From Citrobacter telavivensis (GTDB lineage Bacteria > Pseudomonadota > Gammaproteobacteria > Enterobacterales > Enterobacteriaceae): a stretch of DNA of 64,000 bases. The notes under the pieces are model-generated. The model made no database searches. It worked only from the letters and a program-made list of their open reading frames with translations, and was not told the DNA's origin. Positions 19,344 to 30,900 of the stretch are shown here, piece after piece. Both the position numbers and the translations under genes were made by a program. Location: the NCBI GenBank assembly GCA_009363175.1, contig CP045205.1, positions 1,240,001 to 1,304,000 of the forward strand, written 5' to 3'. Position 1 is the stretch's first letter. The number at the start of each line of letters is the position of its first letter.

Positions 19344-19763
19344 ATGGTTGATCGAATGTACGTTCCGCCACTGGCTTCACGACGGGTGAAGCGAACCCAA
19401 ATTCGCTCACGCGACAAATGGGTTGAAACGGATCTGTTTGTTGAGCAGGGGGTCAGGTATTTTTTTCGTGTGACCGGTAAGTGGTGCGATATGAACCATT
19501 GCTGCGACGCGAATGGTTATACCGCCGACTATCTTAATTTTGCCCGAATCTGGCTGCGTTGCCGCCACGAACCTGCGACCTGGTTTACCTTAATTGGCAC
19601 TATCGATAAATCAACCGATACCATGTTTGTGATTGGTGACGGTGCCCGACTAAATAACGGCTGGATTGCGCCTCGCAGCGGTGAGTTAGTGGTCTTTGCG
19701 AATGATATTTCGGGGATGTACTGGAATAACTTTGGTTCGGTAGTGCTGGAAGTCTGGCGATGA
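19344..19763 (+). CDS. LecA (PA-IL)-like putative lectin domain protein
   Basis: 139 residues. The C-terminal region ELVVFANDISGMYWNNFGSV resembles the calcium and galactose site of Pseudomonas LecA (NDVPGTYGNNSG): Asp121 and the Asn128-Asn129 pair align with the side-chain calcium ligands. The preceding beta-rich part (TDLFVEQGVRYFFRVTG, FTLIGTIDKSTDTMFVIGDG) also suits that jelly-roll fold. There is no signal peptide, as in LecA itself. The start follows AAAGGTGATGATGT. It sits 180 bases after the vgrG operon, so it may be T6SS-linked or independent. Sugar binding is inference. Confidence 0.6.
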   Translation: MVDRMYVPPLASRRVKRTQIRSRDKWVETDLFVEQGVRYFFRVTGKWCDMNHCCDANGYTADYLNFARIWLRCRHEPATWFTLIGTIDKSTDTMFVIGDGARLNNGWIAPRSGELVVFANDISGMYWNNFGSVVLEVWR

Positions 19764-19866
19764 AAAATGTAAGCGCATCGGAGGGTATCAATATGAAAGC
19801 TATTTAAGAAAATAAAATATTCTCCTGCTTATTATATTTTACAGAGAATGACGGGAGTTTGTTAAG

Positions 19867-19962
19867 ATGTGCCGAAATCGTGAAATTGTGATTGACCTTT
19901 TATTTAAAGCAGTGACCGTTATTTTTTCTTTGTTTTTATTTGGTGAACCAATTGTTTATTAA
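19867..19962 (+). CDS. Possible 31-residue single-span membrane protein
   Basis: The frame begins MCRNREIVIDLLFK and continues AVTVIFSLFLFGEPIVY: a short charged head followed by one hydrophobic helix. This is the shape of enterobacterial small membrane proteins. A GGGAG lies 12 bases upstream, a poor distance. T-rich DNA gives hydrophobic frames by chance, so evidence is weak. Confidence 0.28.
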   Translation: MCRNREIVIDLLFKAVTVIFSLFLFGEPIVY

Positions 19963-20321
19963 TTGATCTTTTATTGTTTTTTATTTGTACTAATACCCAT
20001 GCTATTTTTGTGCTATTAGTCACGCTTATTGCTCGTTTTTGCCTCTTAAAAACACATCTGTGCCTTTTTTTTGTACAGATTGTGCGATTTCAAAGTGTTT
20101 AAGATATTTTGTTTGTTTCTTAACTTATTGTTTTAATTGTTAATTATTGGCAATGCTAACATCTGGAAATCATTTAAGATGAATTAAGCTTTTTTTTCTT
20201 TCCACTCCTCGTCGTAATACTCAGAATATTCCCTATCCAGTGATGTCCGCATTCCTGATAACGCTTACTGCGAATACCCGGGTAAGTGTCATTTTTAGGC
20301 TCTGCGAAAGGAAAAGAAAGC

Positions 20322-20340
20322 ACGCTAATAATAGCGTTTT
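20322..20340 (+). terminator. Terminator-like hairpin in the adhesin leader
   Basis: ACGCTA, loop ATAA, TAGCGT, then TTT and CT; a bulged A-rich/T-rich extension lengthens the stem. The stem is short, so it is a weak terminator at best. It lies about 220 bases before the TolC-like gene and would be inside the leader if transcription starts upstream. Confidence 0.3.
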
Positions 20341-20560
20341 CTAAACAGGTCAACTCTGGAATATATATATCATTATCAGTGTGAGCGTGATTGTCGCTCA
20401 GGATGGCGTGAGCCGGAAAAATTGGATATCAGGTCTGCAATAGCACATTGATAATTGTATATCTCATTACAGGTATGTTTACCCCGTATTCTTCCTGGCG
20501 GATGTAATACGGTTGCCTGGTATAGCCGAAAATCGTCATTATATTTTTAGGATATTTGTT

Positions 20561-21874
20561 TTGAGCACTCGTATTGTTTTTTCATGGGTTACTCTGGCTC
20601 TTTCTCTCTGGGTAGCCACAACGCCATGTTTCGCCGCATTAGCCAATGTCGAAGAAACGAATCTGAAAGAAAGTATTTTATTTGCTTTTGATCGTGACCC
20701 TTCGGTAAGCAGCCAGGCCGCACAAATGGGTATTGGCCAGGCAATGACCGATGAAGCGAAAAGCGGCTGGATGCCACAAATTGGTTTAACCGCCAGCACC
20801 GGTCAAAATAAGACCACGGATTCCAGCGGTTCTCTCAATAACTCCGCTGCATGGGGCATTAGCGTCACACAGTTAGTTTATGACTTCGGTAAAACCAACA
20901 GCGCGATTGCCCAGTCAGAAGCCCAGTACGAAAGCTATCGCTATCAACTGATGAGTACGCTGTCTGATGTCGCGTCAAAAGCGGCGCTGGGCTACGTTGA
21001 AGTAAAACGCTATAGCGCATTGGTTGACGCCGCACGCGAGAATATCGTCGCGCTGGAGAAAATTCAGCATCTGGCGCAACTTCGCGCCAGTGCAGGTTTG
21101 AGTTCGACTTCAGACGATTTGCAAACGCAGACCCGTATTGCCGGAATGCGCGCCACGCTGGAGCAGTACTCCGCCGCGCTGCAGAAAGCGAAAGCGGTCC
21201 TCGCCGTACAAACGGGTGTCAGTGCTAACCGTTATGCCCGCCTGCCTGAAAACCTTGAAGTTAAACAAGTCACTGTTGAAAACATCGACTACGCGAAGAT
21301 CCCCTCGGTACTCGCGGCACGGGCGATGGTGACCTCCGCACAACACGGCGTCGAGCGCGCAAAAGCACAGCATATGCCGACGGTGAGCCTGAAAGCGGGC
21401 CGTACTCGTTATGAGTCAGACAACCGCGGTTACTGGGACGACCAAATTCAGTTAAGTGTGGATGCGCCGCTGTATCAGGGGGGGGCGGTCTCCGCTCGTG
21501 TTGACCAGGCAGAAGGCGCGAAAGCGATGGCCGCCTCCGAAGTGGATCAGGTGCGTTACGAGATTCTGCAAAAAGCCTCTGCGGCGATGGCGGACTGGAA
21601 AGGTGCACGAGGCCGTGAAGATGCCGGCAAGTTCCAACTGGTCAACGCCGAACAAACCCGTCGCGTTTATAAGCACGAATACACCCTGAGCAAGAAAAGT
21701 ATCAATGACCTGTTGAGCGTCGAACAAGACGTCTGGCAGGCGGAGTCTTCACGAATCAACGCTGAATTTGATGGCTGGAATGCGGCTATCAGTTACGCGA
21801 CGGCAATCGACAACCTGCTGCCCCTGATCGGGATAGAAAAACAGGCGTCGAAAAAGCTGCCTGATCTTCAGTAG
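20561..21874 (+). CDS. TolC-like outer membrane channel of type I secretion
   Basis: I choose the TTG at 20561, which follows TTAGGATATTTGT and begins directly with a signal peptide (STRIVFSWVTLALSLWVATTPCFA, cut near residue 25); this gives 437 residues. Two internally similar halves of helices and strands follow, with ISVTQLVYDFGKTNSAIAQSE and IQLSVDAPLYQGGAVSARVDQAE as matching landmarks, as in TolC/LapE/AggA trimers. It should be the dedicated exit duct for the adjacent adhesin. It is followed 70 bases later by the adhesin gene, upstream rather than downstream of it as in many bap-type loci. Confidence 0.9.
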   Translation: MSTRIVFSWVTLALSLWVATTPCFAALANVEETNLKESILFAFDRDPSVSSQAAQMGIGQAMTDEAKSGWMPQIGLTASTGQNKTTDSSGSLNNSAAWGISVTQLVYDFGKTNSAIAQSEAQYESYRYQLMSTLSDVASKAALGYVEVKRYSALVDAARENIVALEKIQHLAQLRASAGLSSTSDDLQTQTRIAGMRATLEQYSAALQKAKAVLAVQTGVSANRYARLPENLEVKQVTVENIDYAKIPSVLAARAMVTSAQHGVERAKAQHMPTVSLKAGRTRYESDNRGYWDDQIQLSVDAPLYQGGAVSARVDQAEGAKAMAASEVDQVRYEILQKASAAMADWKGARGREDAGKFQLVNAEQTRRVYKHEYTLSKKSINDLLSVEQDVWQAESSRINAEFDGWNAAISYATAIDNLLPLIGIEKQASKKLPDLQ

Positions 21875-21944
21875 CGACGCGAACCCCACTCAACCGACTC
21901 TCTCCGGGAAAACACCGGACGACTATTACTGATTAACTGACCTT

Positions 21945-24900
21945 ATGAGCCAGATGATGAATACCTTAAAAACCGCAAACATTATTAATCGTCACACCGC
22001 AAAGAAAACCGTACTGTCCGGCGAAGGCAACCTTTCCGTAGCTGTCTCTGGTGCATCTATCATTGAAATCCTGGGTTCCGCTCAGGATGTGGCGCGTTAT
22101 GTCCGCCAGGGTAATGACCTGCTGATTTACATGAAAGATGGCAGCGTGATCCGTTGCAGTGGCTATTTCACTGAAGAGCCGGAGTCAAAATTGCACTCCG
22201 AGCTGGTATTCAGCGATGAAACGGGCCTGACACATGTGACGTTTGACGAGATTGGCGATGTCGCCAGCCTTGATTCCGTGGAACTGACGGCGCACGCGAC
22301 GCCTGTCGACAGCCTTGAGCCTCTGATGGCGGAAGCGGCCAGCGACGATAATGATTTCCCGTGGGCGTGGCTCGCGGGGGCAGGACTGGGTGGCGGCGCA
22401 ATTGGCGCACTGCTGGCTAATGATGATAGCGGTAAAACCAAAACTGTCACTGAAACCCAAACCGAAGTGGTTGATAACACCAAAAATACGCCGACGTATA
22501 TGGTCACCGATAAGAAAGGGGACAAACAGGGCGGACTGTCAGCCAATGACACGACCGATGACAACACCCCAACCTTCAGCGGGACGGGTCATCCGGGCGC
22601 CACCATTCAGATTAAAGACAGCCACGGCAACACCATTGCCAGTACGATGGTGGATGCCAATGGCGTCTGGACCGTGCTGCTGCCAGTGCAGACCGACGGG
22701 ACTCACACCTGGTCTGTTGTGCAGATCAACGGCAACGACACCACTTCCGCCGGTAGCATTACGATCAATGTAGATACCACCATTGCCACATTGACGCTGG
22801 CAACCACCGCCGGCGATAACATCGTTAATGCCAGTGAACAGTCCGCTGGTTTTACACTTTCTGGTGCCAGCAGCCATTTGGCACAGGGCACAACACTGAC
22901 GGTAACGCTGAACGGTAAAACGTACGTCACCACCGTGGGTGCAAACGGCGAATGGCAGGTTAACGTGCCGGCCGCCGATGCGAACGCGCTGGCAGACGGC
23001 AGTTGGACCGTCGCGGTTAGCGGACAAAATGCGGCGGGTAATGCGGTCTCGGGCAGCCAGGTTATTACGGTAGATACTCAGCCACCGCTGCTGTCGATGG
23101 ACAACATCGCCATCGACCAGATTATTAACGCCGCTGAGCATAACGCGTCTCTGGTTTTGAGCGGGAAAACCACGGCTGAAGCCGGGCAGACGGTAACGTT
23201 GATGTTCAATGGCAAAACGTACACTGCGACCGTGGCAGCCGATGGCACCTGGTCTATGACGCTGGATGCGGCTGATGTGCAGGCGCTGGCGGACGGTAAC
23301 CACTCCCTGACGGTATCGGTAAACGATAAAGCCGGAAACGCGACAAACATTTCTGAATTAGTGACCGTTGATACCACGGCGCCGATTCTGACGGTCAACA
23401 CTGTTGCAGGCGATAACATACTGAATGACGATGAACAGGATGTCGCACAACTGATCTCGGGGATGGCGAATGGTGCCGCGCCTGGCGACGTTGTCACCGT
23501 TCAGTTTGGTAACCAGACCTTTACCGGCGTTGTACAAGCGGACGGTAGCTGGAGTGTCGGCGTTCCGGCGTCGGTGTTCAATTCCATGAGTAACGGCCAG
23601 CATACGATCACGGTGACCGTGACGGATGCGGCAGGCAATACCAGCACCGCGACTCATGATGTGACGCTCAACAGCATGGCTGTTGGGATCACCGTGGACC
23701 CTATCAGTGTTGATAACGTGCTGAATGCGCAGGAGTCTATGCAACCGCTGACCCTCAGCGGCACCAGCACCCTGGCTGACGGCAGCACGGTGACCGTGAT
23801 GCTCAACAATATCGCCTACACCGCGACGGTCAATAACGGTACCTGGTCTGTTCAGGTGCCGGTTTCTGACGTGCTGAATCTGGCGAACACAATTTATAAC
23901 GTGACCGTCAGCGGGACAGATTCCATTGGCAACAGTGGGACGACCACCGCATCATTCCTTGTCGACACGACGCTGCCGCAGGTGATTATCAATAATTTCG
24001 CCACGGACAACCTGGTGAACAACACCGAAGCCAATAGCGATCAAATCTTAAGCGGTCGCGTGACAAATGCCGCAGCAGGCGACACGGTTTCCATCATGGT
24101 GGGCGGCAAGCATTATACCGCCACCGTAGAAAATGATTTGAGCTGGAAAGTAACCATTCCGGCGAGCGACCTGAACAGCGTTGGTGATGGTGATCTGACC
24201 TTTACCGCTTCTGTAACGAACAGCCACGGCAACACCGGTACCGGCGATCGCGATATCAACATCAACGCGTCGTTGCCTGGCCTGCGTATCAATACCCTCT
24301 CTGGCGACGACATTATTAACGCCATCGAACAACATCGGGATTTGGTGGTCACCGGGAGCAGCAGCCATCTGGCGGCAGGTACGACGGTCAACGTGACTAT
24401 CAATAACGTGACTTACCAGACGGTCGTTGATAGTAGCGGTAACTGGCAGATTGGGGTACCGGCTGCGGATCTGCAAAGCTGGACCGCAGGCCAGGTGGTG
24501 GTGAATGCCAGCGCACAGGATGCCTGGGCAAACACGGTGACGGTTGACCACCAGGTCGAACTCGATCTGGATCCTGTCGCGATCTCCATTGATACCATCT
24601 CCACCGATGATCTTATCAATAGCGCCGAAAAAGGGGGCGACCTGCTGATTTCTGGTCAGACTCAGGGCGTTGAAGTGGGTCAGACGGTAGTGGTGAAGTT
24701 CGCCGGTCAGACCTTTACTGCGCTGGTTCAGACCGATGGTTCATGGAGTGTGACCGTGCCGCCTTCGGCCATTGCATCACTGACCGACAGCCGCGAACAG
24801 ATCAGCGTTAGCGTCACCAATGTCAGTGGTAACACGGCCGATGCGGGTCGTACCGTCACTCTGGATACCTCTGCGCCATTGATTACGATCAATACCATTG

Positions 24901-27900
24901 CCGCTGACGATATCCTTAACGCCACCGAATCACTGGCGGACCTGGTGATCACCGGGACCACCACGGCACCGGCCGGTCAGACCGTCACCGTGACCATTAA
25001 CGGCAACGATTACACCGCGCTGGTACAGGCGAACGGCAGCTGGAGCGTCACCGTTCCGACGGGGAGCGTCTATTCCATCATGGCCGTCGCTGGCGTACTG
25101 ACCACCGGCACGGTTACCGCCACGGTCTCTGACGCGGCCGGCAACACCGGCTCGGCGAGCCATGCCCTGACGGTTGACACCACGTCACCGGTGGTGACCA
25201 TCAGCACCGTGGCGTCCGACGACATCATCAACCGTGCCGAGCACGGCCAGACCCAGATCATCAGCGGCTCCGCCAGCGGGGCGGCGGCGGGTGATGCGGT
25301 CACCGTGACCGTGAACGGCAAAAACTACACCACGGTGGTGGACGCGGCGGGCAACTGGAGCGTCGGCGTGCCGGCAGCGGACATCAGCGCCCTGAACGAC
25401 GGCACCACCACCATCGCCGTGACCGTGACGAACACGGCCGGCAACAGCGGCTCCGCGACCCACGATGTGACCGTGGACACCGCGGCACCGTCCGTCACCC
25501 TTAACAGCGTGACCGCCGACGACGTGATTAACGCCGCCGAACAGGGCGCGGACCTGGTGCTCTCCGGCACGACCACGAACGTGGAAGCCGGTCAGCTGGT
25601 CACCGTGACCCTGAATGGCCAGACCTATACCGCGCAGGTGCAGGCGAACGGCGAGTGGACCCTGACCGTACCGTCTGCGGACCTGTCCGGTCTGACCGAC
25701 GGCAGCGCCCGCGTGGAGGCCAGCGTCAGCAATGCCGCCGGCAACAGCGCGTCGGCGACCCACGACTACAGTGTCGACACCACCGCGCCGGTCATCACCA
25801 TCAGCACCCTCGCGGCGGACGATATCCTCAACGCCACTGAAGCACAGGCGGACCTGGTCATTACCGGGACCACCACCGCACCGGCCGGTCAGACCGTCAC
25901 CGTGACCATTAACGGCAACGACTACACCGCGCTGGTACAGGCGAACGGCAGATGGAGCGTCACCGTCCCGGCCGCAGAAGCCGGTGCCCTGACCACCGGC
26001 AGTGTTACCGCCACGGTCTCTGACGCGGCCGGCAACACCGGCTCGGCGAGCCATGCCCTGACGGTTGACACCACGTCACCGGTGGTGACCATCAGCACCG
26101 TGGCAGCCGACGACATCATCAACCGTGCCGAGCACGGCCAGACCCAGATCATCAGCGGCTCCGCCAGCGGGGCGGCGGCGGGTGATGCGGTCACCGTGAC
26201 CGTGAACGGCAAAAACTACACCACCGTGGTGGATGCGGCGGGCAACTGGAGCGTCGGCGTGCCGGCAGCGGACATCAGTGCCCTGAACGACGGCACCACC
26301 ACCATCGCCGTGACCGTGACGAACACGGCCGGCAACAGCGGCTCCGCGACCCACGATGTGACCGTGGACACCGCGGCACCGTCCGTCACCCTTAACAGCG
26401 TGACCGCCGACGACGTGATTAACGCCGCCGAACAGGGCGCGGACCTGGTGCTCTCCGGCACGACCACGAACGTGGAAGCCGGTCAGCTGGTCACCGTGAC
26501 CCTGAATGGCCAGACCTATACCGCGCAGGTGCAGGCGAACGGCGAGTGGACCCTGACCGTACCGTCTGCGGACCTGTCCGGTCTGACCGACGGCAGCGCC
26601 CGCGTGGAGGTGAGTGTGAGCAATGCCGCCGGCAACAGCGCGTCGGCGACCCGCGACTACAGCGTCGACACCACCGCGCCGGTCATCACCATCAGCACCC
26701 TCGCGGCGGACGATATCCTCAACGCCACTGAAGCACAGGCGGACCTGGTCATTACCGGGACCACCACCGCACCGGCCGGTCAGACCGTCACCGTGACCAT
26801 TAACGGCAACGATTACACCGCACTGGTACAGGCGAACGGCAGCTGGAGCGTCACCGTTCCGGCCGCAGAAGCCGGTGCCCTGACCACCGGCACGGTTACC
26901 GCCACGGTCTCTGACGCGGCCGGCAACACCGGCTCGGCGAGCCATGCCCTGACGGTTGATACCACGTCACCGGTGGTGACCATCAGCACCGTGGCGTCCG
27001 ACGACATCATCAACCGTACCGAGCACGGCCAGACCCAGATCATCAGCGGCTCCGCCAGCGGCGCGGCGGCGGGTGATGCGGTCACCGTGACCGTGAACGG
27101 CAAAAACTACACCACCGTGGTGGACGCGGCGGGCAACTGGAGCGTCGGCGTGCCGGCAGCGGACATCAGCGCCCTGAACGACGGCACCACCACCATCACC
27201 GTGACCGTGACGAACGCGGCCGGCAACAGCGGCTCCGCGACCCACGATGTGGAGGTTAATACCGCAACCGTCACGCTGGCAGTAGATACCATTGCCGTCG
27301 ATGACGTGATCAACGCGCTGGAAGCGGGGAGTGATCTCATCATCAGTGGAACCAGCGGTCAGTTGCCTGCAGGTACGATCGTCACGATGATGCTGAACGG
27401 ACAGAGTTACACCGCGACCGTACAGGCGAACGGCACCTGGACCGTGACCGTACCGGCAGCCGATGTGGCGCAGCTTGGCGACGGCCAGCGTTATACCGTC
27501 TCTGTGACGGCGCAGGACAGCGCTGGCAACAGTGCGTCGGCCTCCTCTCTGGTCTCGGTGGATACCTCTGCTCCGGTTGTCACTATCAACACGATCTCCG
27601 CAGACGATGTGCTCAACGCTGCCGAACAGCAGCAGCCTCTGACTATTCAGGGCAACACCAGTGCAGAGCCGGGTCAGGTGGTGACCATCACAGCAGGCGG
27701 TCAGTCCTGGACTGCCGTTGTCGCCGCCGATGGTACCTGGAGCGTTACCGTTCCGGCAGCGGATCTGGCTGGACTCAGTGAGGGTGCGTTGATTGTGACG
27801 GCCACCGTCAGCGATAAGGCGGGCAATGAAAGCCAGACAACGCATAACGTGACGGTCGATACCACGGCACCGCTTATCACGATTGATACCGTGGCAAGCG

Positions 27901-30900
27901 ACGATATCGTGAATACTGGGGAGCAGCGAGCCGGACAAACCATTAGCGGTACGACAACCGCAGAACCGGGTCAAACGGTAACGGTGACCTTTAACGGTCA
28001 TTCCTATCAGGCCACGGTGGATGCCAGCGGAAACTGGTCGGTCTTTGTGCCAGCAACGGATTTCAATGGTCTGGTGGATGGAAATTACACCATCACCGCC
28101 ACGGTGAACGATACGGCGGGCAACGCGGGTGATACCAGCCACGACGTGACGCTGAACGGTGATGCTCCGACGATTACCATCAATACGCTCAGCACCGATG
28201 ACATCATTAATGCTGCAGAGCACGGGACATCGCTGATCCTCAGCGGGACGACCACTGCCCCGGCGGGTCAGACGGTCACGATCACGCTGAACGGCCAGAC
28301 ATATACAGCCGTCGTGGACAGCAACGGTCAGTGGAGCTGCGTTGTGGGCAGCGCCGATGTTGCCGCGCTGGCAGATGGCACGGCTTACACGGTGCATGCG
28401 GAGGTCAGCAACGCCATTGGCAATAGCGCCAGTGACGATCATTCGATCAACGTGGATCTGACCGCACCGGCGCAGATCATCACTATCGTGGCGGTGCAGA
28501 ATGATACGGGGCTGAGTGCCTCTGACTTCATCACCAGCGATAACCAGATTGTGCTCGATGGTTCACTTTCAACAACGCTTGCTACCGGTGAAACCGCGCA
28601 AATCAGCCTTGATGGCGGCGCAACCTGGATTGACCTGGTGGTGAATGGTACCTCCTGGTCGTATGCCGATGGGCGTACCCTGGCGGATGGTTCATATCAG
28701 TATCTGGTGCGTGTGATTGATGACGCGGGCAACGTTGGCGCGGTCATCAGCCAGACGGTGGTCGTGGATACGACCCCACCGGCAGTGACGTTGATTTCCG
28801 TCGATTCCATTACTCAGGATTCAGGGCTCTCGACAAGTGATTTCATTACCAGCGACAACCAACTTACCGTACAGGGCTCGTTAAACGCGCCGCTGGCCAG
28901 CGGTGAACATGTGCAGATAAGCCTTGATGGTGGGAATACCTGGATTGACGTCAGCGTGAGCGGTCAGAGCTGGTCTTATGCGGATGGACGCACGCTTGCT
29001 GACGGTGATTACGTTTACCAACTGCGGGTGATTGACGATGCAGGTAACGTCAGTGCGACCACCAGCCAGACGGTGACCATTGATATGCAGGCACCGGACG
29101 CCAGCAAAACAATCACTTTTGACAGCATTACTGACGACAGTGGCCTGAGCAATACCGACTTCTTGACTAATGATACCTCGCTCAGCCTGAAAGGTACGCT
29201 GGGGGCGTCGCTGGCGGCAGATGAAACCGTACAAATCAGCCTTGACGGTGGCGCGACGTGGCAGAACGTGACGGTGATTGGTAATCGCTGGACCTTTGAT
29301 GATGGCCGTACGCTGGCGGAAGGGACTTATGACTACTGGGTGCGCGTGATGGATACGGCGGGCAACGTCGGTGAGACTGCGCATCAGCAGGTGACAGTCG
29401 ATCTGACTCCGCCGGATGCCGCGACCACCGTGACCGTTGACCGCATCTCCTCCGATACGGGGGCGGATAACAATGATTTCCTGACCCAATCGCGCATCTT
29501 CACGCTTGAAGGGACATTGGGTGCCCCTCTGGTAGCGGGCGAAGTTGTGCAGATTAGCCTGGATAATGGGGTGACATGGATTACCACGACGGTCACCGGG
29601 ACGCAATGGCATTACGACGATAACCGTATCCTGGCGGATGGTGACTATCTCTATATGCTGCGTGTGGTTGATGCGGCGGGCAACGTTGGGGCGACAACGT
29701 CTCAAAGGGTGACTGTTGATAATGACGTCAGCTGGCCGACGATCCAGTTTGACAGCGTGTCAAATGATACCGGTATTTCAGGCAGCGATTTTATTACCAG
29801 TGATACCACGTTGACTATTCAGGGCTCGCTTAGCAACGCCCTGCGCGGCGACGAACATTTAATGATCAGTGTCGATGGCGGCGCTACGTGGGTTGAAGCA
29901 ATCGTAAACGGCACAGGCTGGAGCTTTACGGATCCACGTGTACTGGCAGATGGGGATCATACCTGGCAGGTTAAGGTTGTTGATGACGCCGGTAATATGG
30001 GCGGAGCGGTGTCTTCTGTGACGGTGACAGTCGATACCACTCCACCGGTTATTACCCTTAATACGGTCGCGTTTGATGATGTGGTCAACACGGCAGAACA
30101 ACAGGCCGGGCAGACCATCAGCGGGACCTCCGATGCAGGGCAGGGGAGTATCGTGACGGTGACCTTTAACGGTCATCTCTATCAGGCACTTGTTGATGCC
30201 AGCGGAAACTGGTCGGTACTGGTTCCAGCGAGTGATTTCAATGGCTTGCCGGATGGTGATTACACTATCAAGGCAACCGTGAACGATAAGGCGGGTAACA
30301 CCGTTGATATCAATCATGACGTTACGCTGAGTCGTGAAGTTCCGACAATTACGATTGATACGCTCAGTATGGATGATGTGATCAATGCTGCGGAACACGG
30401 TGTACCGCTGACGATTAGCGGGACGACGAACGCGCCGGCGGGTCAGATGGTCACTATTACGCTGGGGGGGAAAACCTATCACGCCGTGGTGGACAGTAAT
30501 GGTCAGTGGAGCTGCGTAGTCAGCAGTACTGACGTTGCCGCTCTGGTGGATGGCACCGCGTATAGTGTGAATGCAGAAGTCAGCAATGCCATCGGCAACA
30601 GCGGCAATTCGATGCATGTGGTTAACGTTGATTTGACCGCGCCCGGCCAGACAATCTCTATCGATTCGGTACAAGGTGACAGTGGCCTCAGCGCCAGCGA
30701 TTTTGTGACCAACACGAATCAGGTCATGCTTGAGGGTTCACTTTCCGCCCCTCTGGGAAGCGGTGAAACCGCGCAGGTAAGCCTTGACGGCGGCGCAACC
30801 TGGATTGACCTGGTGGTGAATGGTACCTCCTGGTCATATGCCGATGGGCGTACCCTGGCGGATGGTTCATATCAGTATCTGGTACGTGTGATTGATGCCG

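Larger units (their letters stand above)
19764..20560. promoter_or_regulatory. AT-rich leader before the type I secretion locus
   Basis: About 800 bases, far richer in A and T than the surroundings, with long T-tracts at 19913-20080 and 20190-20205. This is typical of H-NS-silenced DNA. It must contain the promoter of the adhesin operon, but I cannot fix -35/-10 boxes. It also holds a 31-codon frame (19867-19962) and a terminator-like hairpin (20322-20340). No RfaH ops element was found. Confidence 0.5.

Noticed and set aside
26967..28442. Long minus-strand open frames in the adhesin repeats (up to 491 codons)
   Set aside because: Low-complexity Gly/Arg/His/Val-rich products mirror the GC-rich repeat on the other strand; no ribosome-binding sites or domains.
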